From contig DATISF010000028.1 of the NCBI GenBank assembly GCA_035468985.1, forward strand, positions 77,427 to 141,426: a stretch of 64,000 bases of DNA, read 5' to 3'. This DNA is from DASVHS01 sp035468985. Its GTDB lineage: Bacteria > Acidobacteriota > Thermoanaerobaculia > Gp7-AA8. This document shows, one piece after another, positions 34,769 through 41,079 of the stretch. Positions within the stretch are counted from its first letter, which is position 1. The number at the start of each line of letters is the position of its first letter. Position numbers and translations under genes: made by a program. The notes beneath the pieces were generated by a model. That model was given only the letters and a program-made list of their open reading frames with translations, had not been told where the DNA came from and ran no database searches.

Positions 34769-35191
34769 CTACTGCAGGGGGACGTACTTCTTCCCCGAGA
34801 CGTTGATCAGGCGGATCGTGGCTGACTGGCGTACGACAACCACTCCTGAACGTCTCACCGTGACCTTCGTGTCCGCGCGGTCGCCGGCCGGCGCGATCAG
34901 CACACCGAACTCCACTTCCGTCTCGCCGTTGACACGCTTCGCCGTCTCTCGCCGGCCTGGCTCGGCGACGACCTTTGCGAGCCCGATGACAGCATGTTTT
35001 TCGTCGTCGAGCACGACCGCATCGCAGGTGTACGTGTTCGGCGTCGAACGTCGAAGGAGTTGCAGCGGATCGAGGATGGATGGTGCGATGTTGATCTGCA
35101 CCTCCAGCGATCGAGGCGCAATCGGCGGCTGCGTGGTCGCGGCACTGAGAAATCCGAGAGCCGCAACAATGAGCGGAATCGCGTATCCCAT
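34769..35191 (-). CDS. Small secreted hypothetical protein
   Basis: A 140-residue exported protein with one N-terminal hydrophobic signal (PLIVAALGFLSAAT). The mature part is beta-rich (EVEFGVLIAPAGDRADTKVTV, VVVVRQSATIRL). No family recognised. It lies 17 bases downstream of the MerR-TPR gene and 12 bases upstream of the acyltransferase gene on the same strand, so the three are probably one operon. Confidence 0.7.
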   Translation of the reverse strand: MGYAIPLIVAALGFLSAATTQPPIAPRSLEVQINIAPSILDPLQLLRRSTPNTYTCDAVVLDDEKHAVIGLAKVVAEPGRRETAKRVNGETEVEFGVLIAPAGDRADTKVTVRRSGVVVVRQSATIRLINVSGKKYVPLQ

Positions 35192-35208
35192 GAGCCCTCC
35201 CTGCTGGT

Positions 35209-36021
35209 TTACTTCTTCGACGCGCGGCAGGCCTTGAGGTGCCGCAGGGCCGCGGCCTTGTCCCCTCGCCGCTCGTAGATGCCGGCGATGTTGTAGTGGG
35301 CGTCGGCGTTCCCCGGATCGAGCTCGATCGCGCGATGGTATGCGTCGATCGCGTCCGTGTATCGCCCCAGATCTTCGAGCGCGACTCCGAGGTTGAATGC
35401 GGCGGTCTCGTGACTCGGGTCGGCCACAAGCGCCGCGCGATAGTGTTTCTCCGCGGCGGCCGGCGCTTTCTGTTCGTGCAGCAGGCGGCCGAGGTTCACG
35501 TGCGCATCGGCGTGCTGCGGATCCGCGGCAAGAACCCGCTCGTACGCTTTCTGCGCCTGGTCAGGTTCGGTGACTTCGAGCTCGCAGGCGAGCTGGTACC
35601 AGTCATCGGCATCGCGCTCGTGGGCCTCTTCGAGCTCCTGGTTCACGAACGGCGCGGTCTTCTCGGCCAGCTCGGCGACGGAGAAGTCGAAGAGCGCCTG
35701 CCCCGACTCCGGGTTCCAGACCGCATCGCCGTCACGAACGACGACGCGGTCGCCATCGGCAGCGATCCGTACGGCGGTCAACGATTGGCCCTCCGGCAGC
35801 TGCTCCCGCAGACGCTCGAGAATACGGCGCACCTTCCGCTGCGGGACGCGGGCGGAGCTCAACTCGCCCGCGGTGCGAAGGATGACGAGATCATGAAATC
35901 CGAAACGGAGCTCGCCGCGCTGTCCCCGATCGGGCGTCAGGAATCCCTTGGTCGCGTAGGAGCGAATCTGCGCCGGCGAGAGACCAAGCATTTCCGACAC
36001 CTGCCGGAGAGTGAAGGACAT
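35209..36021 (-). CDS. MerR-like DNA-binding domain fused to TPR repeats
   Basis: A 270-residue regulator. Residues 1-70 are a MerR-type winged helix (FTLRQVSEMLGLSPAQIRSYATKGFL, then ELRFGFHDLVILRTAGEL). A linker with a short beta region follows. Residues ~145-265 hold three to four TPR units (DPQHADAHVNLGRLLHEQ, DPSHETAAFNLGVALEDLG, DPGNADAHYNIAGIYERRG). The TPR part would sense a protein partner. ATG 36021 is preceded by TAAAAT with no Shine-Dalgarno sequence. It heads the operon with the secreted protein and the acyltransferase. Confidence 0.9.
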   Translation of the reverse strand: MSFTLRQVSEMLGLSPAQIRSYATKGFLTPDRGQRGELRFGFHDLVILRTAGELSSARVPQRKVRRILERLREQLPEGQSLTAVRIAADGDRVVVRDGDAVWNPESGQALFDFSVAELAEKTAPFVNQELEEAHERDADDWYQLACELEVTEPDQAQKAYERVLAADPQHADAHVNLGRLLHEQKAPAAAEKHYRAALVADPSHETAAFNLGVALEDLGRYTDAIDAYHRAIELDPGNADAHYNIAGIYERRGDKAAALRHLKACRASKK

Positions 36022-36031
36022 TGTCGTGGTT

Positions 36032-36037
36032 ATTTTA
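36032..36037 (-). promoter_or_regulatory. -10 box TAAAAT of the MerR-TPR gene
   Basis: On the minus strand TAAAAT ends 10 bases before ATG 36021, the same geometry as the other leaderless candidates. Confidence 0.5.
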
Positions 36038-36045
36038 CTTCGGAT

Positions 36046-36084
36046 GTGATGACGGGTGACGGGTCACCGGTCACGGGGCTACAG
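36046..36084. repeat. Heptamer array, left arm of S23 cassette 2
   Basis: Steps of seven: GGGTGAC, GGGTCAC, CGGTCAC around 36049-36076, with units in both orientations. A related GGTGACC lies at 36389-36395 on the far side of the S23-like remnant. Confidence 0.6.
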
Positions 36085-36120
36085 GGCGTAGAAATCCGTT
36101 TCCGAGGGAAACCAATCCCA

Positions 36121-36380
36121 TGACCGGCGATTTTCGAGATCTCGTCGGGCGGCAACTCTCCACGACTTTGGCCGATCGCGTTTACGACGTCGCCGAGAAG
36201 TTGCCGCCCACCGAGCAGTTCGACACGCTCGAGGTTCTGCGACGGAACTTCAATCGCACCTTCTCTTTGCCGTTTCGACGGGAGACGAGCCAACAGCTGG
36301 TCACGATGGCGGATCACGTCCTGCTCAAAATCAATACGCTCGTCCGCTATCGGAACCGCAAGGCGAAGAGGCCCCCGAGA
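36121..36380 (+). pseudogene. Decayed four-helix-bundle (S23-type) protein gene
   Basis: The frame from ATG 36120 reads FRDLVGRQLSTTLADRVYDV and AEKLPPTEQFDTLEVLRR, like helices 1-2 of S23/four-helix-bundle proteins (DL.VWQ...LA..VY..., LP..E.FGL..QLRR). Dropping one A near 36249 gives LRRTSIA-PS, the expected next motif (RRTSIAIPSNIAEG). The downstream segment (TSQQLVTMADHVLLKINTLV) could be the last helix before a Pro/Arg-rich tail encoded by the right repeat arm. So this looks like a frameshifted, partly deleted copy between heptamer arms, as at 3057. Confidence 0.6.
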
Positions 36381-36400
36381 CCAAGGACCGGTGACCCACT
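36378..36400. repeat. Heptamer array, right arm of S23 cassette 2
   Basis: GAGACCA, AGGACCG, GTGACCC steps. A short, decayed counterpart of the array at 36046-36084. Confidence 0.5.
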
Positions 36401-36403
36401 AGG

Positions 36404-36653
36404 GAAGCTCTGAACAAGTCGTTGGTCACGTCATCCTGAGCCGCGAAGACGGCGAAGGATCTCGAAATGGCAGGGGGTTTCGGATCCTGAGATCCTTCGT
36501 CGCGCTTCGCCGACTCAGGATGACGACCAGTCGTTGTTCACGTCATCCTGAGCCGCGAAGACGGCGAAGGATCTCGAAATGGCAGGCGTTTTCGGATCCT
36601 GAGTTCCTTCGTCGCGCTTCGCCGACTCAGGATGACGACTTGTTCAGAGGTTC
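36404..36653. repeat. Two long palindromic repeats in tandem
   Basis: Two copies of the 25538-type palindrome lie head to tail (about 36404-36526 and 36527-36653), each with TCATCCTGAGCCGCGAAGAC and the inverse half TTCGCCGACTCAGGATGACG. They are nearly identical, so the duplication is recent. They fill the space between the S23 remnant and the Ku gene. Confidence 0.85.
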
Positions 36654-36663
36654 CCTGGACGAC

Positions 36664-37545
36664 CTACGACCTCGCTCGTGACCGCGCTTTCGGCGCGGAA
36701 CGTTCCGCTGCCTTCGCCGGCTTCCTCTTCGACTCCGCCTTGACCGGCAGCTTCGTGGCGGGCTTGGACGATTTCGGCGCGCCGCTCAGGCTCTTGCGCA
36801 GCGCTTCCATCAGATCGATGACCTGGGCGCGCGGCTCTTCCTCTTCCTGTGCCGTGATCTCCTCGCCGTCGATCTTTTTCTGGATGAGCGCGCGGATGCG
36901 GTCAGCGACGTCATCGCGGTAGTTCTCGGGGTGGAATTCTTCGGCGGCGACCATCTCGGCGAGCTGAATGGCCATCTTGAGCTCGGCGTCCTTGATCACG
37001 GCATCGCCGAGATCGAGCTCGTCCATGGAACGGATCTCGTTCGGATAGAAGAGCTGCTGCATCACCAGCCCCTTGCCGAGCGGACGGATCACGACGAGGT
37101 ATTGCTTGCCGCGGGCCGCGTATTTCGCGAGAGCCCACCGCCCCGTCTCCTGGAGCGCCTTCGATAAAAGCGCGTACGCGCGCTCGCCGCCACGGTCGGG
37201 CGCCATGTAATTCGCCTTCTGGAAATAGATCGGATCGATCTGGCTGCTCGGCAGGAACTCGACGATGTCGATCTGCTGCGTCGCCTTCTCCTCCAGCGCC
37301 TTCAGCTCCTCTTCGGTGAAGAGGACATACTGGCCCTTGGCGAACTCGTAGCCCTTCATGATCTCGGACCGTTCGAGGGTGCGCTCGTCCTTGGGACAGA
37401 ACAGCTGCTGCTGGATGCGGCTGCCGCAATCCTTGTGCACCATATTGAAGCTGATCTTCTCCGACGCCTCGGTGGCTGAGAACAGCTTCACCGGGATCGA
37501 AACGAGGCCGAAGGCGATTTGTCCGGACGCGAATGCTCTTGGCAT
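36664..37545 (-). CDS. ku: Ku double-strand-break repair protein
   Basis: A 293-residue bacterial Ku: homodimeric ring that binds DNA ends for non-homologous end joining. Family segments: ASGQIAFGLVSIPVKLFSAT at the start, CPKDERTLERSEIMKGYEF, YYLxP-like KAYALLSKALQETGRWALAKY, FHPENYRDDVADRIRALIQKK. The C-terminus is a Lys/Arg-rich tail (KRKPAKAAERSAPKARSRARS) that helps DNA binding and ligase recruitment. The partner LigD is not in the window. ATG 37545 is 10 bases after a TAGACT box. It is divergent from the alkyltransferase-like gene. Confidence 0.95.
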   Translation of the reverse strand: MPRAFASGQIAFGLVSIPVKLFSATEASEKISFNMVHKDCGSRIQQQLFCPKDERTLERSEIMKGYEFAKGQYVLFTEEELKALEEKATQQIDIVEFLPSSQIDPIYFQKANYMAPDRGGERAYALLSKALQETGRWALAKYAARGKQYLVVIRPLGKGLVMQQLFYPNEIRSMDELDLGDAVIKDAELKMAIQLAEMVAAEEFHPENYRDDVADRIRALIQKKIDGEEITAQEEEEPRAQVIDLMEALRKSLSGAPKSSKPATKLPVKAESKRKPAKAAERSAPKARSRARS

Positions 37546-37555
37546 AAGACTTTTT

Positions 37556-37561
37556 AGTCTA
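37556..37561 (-). promoter_or_regulatory. -10 box TAGACT of ku
   Basis: On the minus strand TAGACT ends 10 bases before ATG 37545. It overlaps the palindrome at 37559-37571, so a repressor bound there would block it. Confidence 0.5.
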
Positions 37562-37571
37562 CCGTACGTAG
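37559..37571. promoter_or_regulatory. Candidate operators between ku and ATL genes
   Basis: CTAC-CGTAC-GTAG (37559-37571) is an inverted repeat overlapping the ku -10 box. A second one, GTGCA-N6-TGCAC (37591-37606), spans the ATL start codon. Both lie in the 55-base divergent region. A role as regulatory sites is inference. Confidence 0.4.
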
Positions 37572-37600
37572 ATGGAGTGAACAAGAATCTGTGCACCTAA

Positions 37601-37951
37601 ATGCACAATAACTACTTACGAATCTACGCGATCGTCCGGCAAATTCCTCCCGGTCGGATCGCTACCTACGGCCAGGTCGCTGAGCTCGCCGGACTCGAGG
37701 GCCACGCGCGCCAGGTCGGCTACGCGCTGCACGCTCTCCCCGACTCCATCGATATCCCGTGGCACCGGGTCATCAACGCGCGCGGCGAAGTGAGCGCCCG
37801 GACCCGCGGCGATTCGCACGAGCTGCAGCGCGCCCTGCTGGAAGCGGAGGGAGTGAACTTTGACCGCCGCGGCCGAATCGACCTGGAAAAGTACCGGTGG
37901 AAGCGACGTCGGGCCGAATCCCGAATCCCGAATCCCGCTAGAAATACTTGA
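37601..37951 (+). CDS. Alkyltransferase-like (ATL) DNA-repair protein
   Basis: A 116-residue MGMT C-terminal-domain protein. The DNA-binding part is intact (PPGRIATYGQVAELAGLEGHARQVGYAL), but the alkyl-acceptor motif PCHR reads PWHR, so it cannot take the alkyl group. This is the hallmark of ATL proteins, which bind O6-alkylguanine and hand it to nucleotide excision repair. Its pairing back to back with ku suggests a small DNA-repair locus. The C-terminal residues ESRIPNPARN are encoded by the heptamer array at 37914, and the gene overlaps the convergent aldehyde dehydrogenase by 14 bases. Confidence 0.93.
   Translation: MHNNYLRIYAIVRQIPPGRIATYGQVAELAGLEGHARQVGYALHALPDSIDIPWHRVINARGEVSARTRGDSHELQRALLEAEGVNFDRRGRIDLEKYRWKRRRAESRIPNPARNT
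37914..37938. repeat. Heptamer array (GAATCCC)x3 at convergent gene ends
   Basis: Three near-perfect GAATCCC units translated as the end of the ATL protein, a few bases before both stop codons. Same unit as the array at 53143-53177. It has no visible inverse arm here. Confidence 0.75.
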
Positions 37952-39359
37952 GCGTCAGCTCGATCAGCTTTCGCTTGAACTTCGTGTAGGGCGGGAACAT
38001 CAGCTCCGTCGGACTCAGCGGCATGCGCTGCACGAGAACGGCGCGAAGGTTCGAGAACGCCTGGAATCCGTAGAACCCGTGCCCTTTCCCGAATCCGGAA
38101 TCGCCGACGCCCCCGAAAGGCAGGTTGATCTGCGAGAAATGAACAACCGTGTGATTGACGACCATCGCGCCGGAGCTCGTTCGCGCCTCCACCGCGCGAA
38201 TCGTGTCGCGGCTGCGGCTGAACAGATAGACGGTCAGCGGTTTTTCGCGCTCGCGCACGAACGCAATCGCCTCATCCAGATTCCGGTACGTGAGCATCGG
38301 CAGCACGGGACCGAAAATCTCTTCCTTCATGATCGCGGAGTCGGGGCTGACCTTTCCCAGCACCGTCGGCGGAATGGCTCGCACGTCGCTGCCAAACGAT
38401 CCTCCGGTGATGACCTCCGCGCCGGCGGCGACCGCGGATTCACAGAGCGAACGCAGCCGGGCGCCGTGACGTTCGTTCACGATCACGCCGCGCGACCCTT
38501 CGCCTTCCATCGATCGGAGCTGGTCACGCAACTTCTCGATGAACGATGCGCGCACTGCCTCATCGATCAGCAGGTAATCGGGCGCCACGCAACTTTGCCC
38601 GGAATTGAACAGCTTCCCCCAGGCGATCTTTCGCGCGGCGCCGTCGAGATCGGCCGTTCGGTCGACGATGACGGGATTCTTCCCGCCGAGCTCCAGCGTC
38701 ACCGACGTGAGATGCTCGGCGGCCGCTTTCATCACCAGCTTGCCGATCGCCGGACCACCGGTGAAGAAGACGTGATCGAACCTCTTTCGCAGGAGCGCCT
38801 CGGCCACACGAGCATCACCCTCGACGACAGCGACTTCGTTTCCCTCGAACAACTCGCCGAGGAGGCGCTTCATGCAGGCGCTGGCCTTGGGCGTCAGCTC
38901 GCTCGGCTTGAGAACGACGCAGTTCCCCGCCGCAATCGCGGAGATCACCGGACCGAGACTGAGGTTGAAGGGAAAGTTCCACGGAGCGATGATCAGAACG
39001 ACGCCCTTCGGCTCGTAAACGATCCGCGACGAGGAGCCGAAATGCGCGAGAGGCGTGCCGACGCGCCGCGCCTTCATCCAGCGGGCAACGTGCTTCGCTG
39101 CATGGCGTGCTTCGCCGAGAACCTGGTAGATCTCCGAGAGATCGACTTCCTCGGGAGGCTTGTGGAAATCGGCCCACATCGCGGCGCGAATCTCTTCGCG
39201 CCGCGCCATCATCGCGTGCTCGAGCCGGCGAATCTTCCGGCGGCGCTCGTCCGCGGTCGTCGCGGCGATCCGGCCGCGGTTCTCCCGCTGCGCCTCGAAA
39301 ATTCGGTCGATCTCCGCAACCGCTACGAGCGACGGATCTGCCACCGCAATGCTGGCCAC
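37938..39359 (-). CDS. NAD(P)-dependent aldehyde dehydrogenase, class 3-like
   Basis: A 473-residue aldehyde dehydrogenase of the short membrane-associated (ALDH3/coniferyl aldehyde) type. Motifs: APWNFPFNLSLGPVISAIAAGN, FFTGGPAIGK, LELGGKNPVIVD with the general-base Glu, the catalytic Cys in FNSGQSCVAPDY, and KEEIFGPVLP. The C-terminus is GFYGFQAFSNLRAVLV as in ALDH3. It likely oxidises fatty or aromatic aldehydes. The start is GTG 39359, 6 bases after TAGAAT. Confidence 0.93.
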   Translation of the reverse strand: MASIAVADPSLVAVAEIDRIFEAQRENRGRIAATTADERRRKIRRLEHAMMARREEIRAAMWADFHKPPEEVDLSEIYQVLGEARHAAKHVARWMKARRVGTPLAHFGSSSRIVYEPKGVVLIIAPWNFPFNLSLGPVISAIAAGNCVVLKPSELTPKASACMKRLLGELFEGNEVAVVEGDARVAEALLRKRFDHVFFTGGPAIGKLVMKAAAEHLTSVTLELGGKNPVIVDRTADLDGAARKIAWGKLFNSGQSCVAPDYLLIDEAVRASFIEKLRDQLRSMEGEGSRGVIVNERHGARLRSLCESAVAAGAEVITGGSFGSDVRAIPPTVLGKVSPDSAIMKEEIFGPVLPMLTYRNLDEAIAFVREREKPLTVYLFSRSRDTIRAVEARTSSGAMVVNHTVVHFSQINLPFGGVGDSGFGKGHGFYGFQAFSNLRAVLVQRMPLSPTELMFPPYTKFKRKLIELTLKYF

Positions 39360-39365
39360 GGACAG

Positions 39366-39371
39366 ATTCTA
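39366..39371 (-). promoter_or_regulatory. -10 box TAGAAT of the aldehyde dehydrogenase gene
   Basis: On the minus strand TAGAAT ends 6 bases before GTG 39359, which would place the transcript start on the G of the start codon. Confidence 0.5.
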
Positions 39372-39375
39372 TCGT

Positions 39376-40122
39376 TTACGGCAGATCGATTTCCGCGAGA
39401 TCGCTGAAGTGGAGGTACGTCGCCGCGTTGGTCCTGTGATCGCGCCCGATCACGTCGACCTGATAGCCCACACAGGCGTCGACGAACGCGGCGGTGCTCG
39501 TCCCGCCGCTCTTCAGCGTCACATTGACCGCGGGCATCGAGCCGCGGCTGCAACAGGCCGCGTCATTGAGCTGAACGGGCCCGGTGATCTTGTCGATCTC
39601 GGAACGATCGGGCGTAAATGAAGTTCCGCCCGCCTGGCAGAGATTCAGCTTGGTGTCCTTCACGTATCCGAAAAACGGTGCGACATAGCCGAACTCGATC
39701 GTTTCCGTGTCGAGCTCGTAATTCGTTCCGTTCACGGTGCGCACCTTCGTCGTGGCTCTCGGGGTCATCCGAAAGTTCCTGCTCGCGTCGCCGGAGATGT
39801 TGACGGTCGCGGTGAGTGTCTCGAAGCCGGTCCGCGCGATGGTCAGGACGAAGTCTCGCCCCGTGGCGAGCTTCATGGTGAAGTTGCCCGAGGCGTCGGT
39901 ATGCGTCGATTTGCCGGGGATGAACACGTCCGCCGCGACGACGGGCGCACCGGTGGTGGCGTCAGTCACCGCGCCGGTCAACGTCGCTTCGACCGTCAGA
40001 GCGCCGGAACCGGGCGCGACAGCGCGCCGCTTCGGCTTCTGCGCGGCGAACGCGACGGATGCCACCAGAAGCGACAGTGCCACAACGGCGGCGGAACGGA
40101 AAAGGGGAAAACGATTGGTCAT
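39376..40122 (-). CDS. Secreted protein with carboxypeptidase-regulatory-like domain
   Basis: A 248-residue exported protein with signal peptide ending VAFAAQ, at once followed by KPKRRAVAP. Residues ~48-125 are a carboxypeptidase-regulatory-like beta-sandwich (LTGAVTDATTGAPVVAADVFI, GKSTHTDASGNFTM). The rest is beta-rich with a CC pair (NDAACCSRGSMP). I chose ATG 40122, as GAGGAGA precedes it; the ATG 12 bases upstream overlaps that site. The function is unknown; it is probably at the cell surface. Confidence 0.75.
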   Translation of the reverse strand: MTNRFPLFRSAAVVALSLLVASVAFAAQKPKRRAVAPGSGALTVEATLTGAVTDATTGAPVVAADVFIPGKSTHTDASGNFTMKLATGRDFVLTIARTGFETLTATVNISGDASRNFRMTPRATTKVRTVNGTNYELDTETIEFGYVAPFFGYVKDTKLNLCQAGGTSFTPDRSEIDKITGPVQLNDAACCSRGSMPAVNVTLKSGGTSTAAFVDACVGYQVDVIGRDHRTNAATYLHFSDLAEIDLP

Positions 40123-40189
40123 TGGTCTCCTCATGGGCGGCGAATCCTAACATCCGCTCCTACGTTGTACGGACGACAGGGTGAGAACG

Positions 40190-40543
40190 TCACCCGGCAC
40201 GCGATCCATCCGGTACCGGCGCCTCCGGAACCGCGAGAACCGGGCGAACTCCGTCGGCGTAACCGATATCGAACAGCATGCCTTCCGACGTCTCCCCCGC
40301 CATCTGCCGGGGCGCGAGATTGACCACGAACAGAGCCTGCTTCCCGCGAATCTCGGTCGGATCGCTCCGCTCCTGCTTCATGCCGGCCAGAATCGTCCGC
40401 TGGTGATCGCCGAAATCGACGCGCAAGCGGACGAGCTTCTTCGACGCCGGCACTTCCTCGACGCTGAGAATCGTGCCGATTCGGACGTCGATCGACTCGA
40501 GCACTGAAAATTCGATCGTCGGTTTGACAGGTGCTGGTCTCAC
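40190..40543 (-). CDS. Stand-alone tRNA-binding (OB-fold) protein
   Basis: A 117-residue OB-fold protein of the CsaA/EMAP/MetG-C family: FSVLESIDVRIGTILSVEEV, KLVRLRVDFGDHQRTILAGM, and APRQMAGETSEGMLF. It is closest to the tRNA-binding appendix of methionyl-tRNA synthetase. I chose GTG 40543, overlapping the GNAT stop as GTGA with GGGAG upstream; a longer ORF adds only shadow residues. The role is probably RNA binding or chaperone. It is the last gene of the bat operon. Confidence 0.85.
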   Translation of the reverse strand: MRPAPVKPTIEFSVLESIDVRIGTILSVEEVPASKKLVRLRVDFGDHQRTILAGMKQERSDPTEIRGKQALFVVNLAPRQMAGETSEGMLFDIGYADGVRPVLAVPEAPVPDGSRAG

Positions 40544-41079
40544 GAATGCTTCTCCCATTCGCTGCGCAGAATTCCGTAGTAGACGAGGTCGACGTATTCG
40601 TCCCACTTCTTCACGTGCCGCCGCAGGACGCCCTCGCGCTGCATGCCGTTCTTCTCCATGACGCGTCCCGACGCTTCATTGCGCGAGAAATAGCCCGCGT
40701 ACAGACGGTTCAGCTTCAGCTCCTGGAACCCGAAGCGGATCATCTCCCCCAGCGCCTCGGTCGCATAGCCACGTCCCCAGTACGGCTTGCCGAGCCAGTA
40801 TCCGATCTCGGCGCGGTCGAAGTCCTGGTTGCTGTGCAAGCCGATCGCTCCGGCGAGCTCGCCGTCGTCGATCGCAAACATGTAGTTGCCCTGCGTACGG
40901 GCTTCTTCGTGGGTCCCGATCCACGCCTCGGCCGCGCCTTCGGGATATGGGTGAGGAATCATCAACGTGTTGAGCGCAACCTCGCGCACGCCGGCGAGCT
41001 CTCGGACTCGCGGCGCATCGGAAAGGTCGAACGGCCGGAGAACGAGGCGCGCGGTTCGCAGCGTCGGAACTCTCATCAT
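40540..41079 (-). CDS. GNAT acetyltransferase, RimJ/RimL type
   Basis: A 179-residue acetyl-CoA-dependent N-acetyltransferase of the ribosomal-protein-Ser/Ala class: TLRTARLVLRPFDLSDA, EIGYWLGKPYWGRGYATEAL (the acetyl-CoA loop), and NEASGRVMEKNGMQREGVLR. ATG 41079 overlaps the batD stop as ATGA, so it is translationally coupled to the Bat operon. The target is unknown. Confidence 0.9.
   Translation of the reverse strand: MMRVPTLRTARLVLRPFDLSDAPRVRELAGVREVALNTLMIPHPYPEGAAEAWIGTHEEARTQGNYMFAIDDGELAGAIGLHSNQDFDRAEIGYWLGKPYWGRGYATEALGEMIRFGFQELKLNRLYAGYFSRNEASGRVMEKNGMQREGVLRRHVKKWDEYVDLVYYGILRSEWEKHS

Noticed and set aside
36404..36653. Possible CRISPR array
   Set aside because: There are only two copies, each over 120 bases and internally palindromic, with no regular unique spacers and no cas genes nearby.
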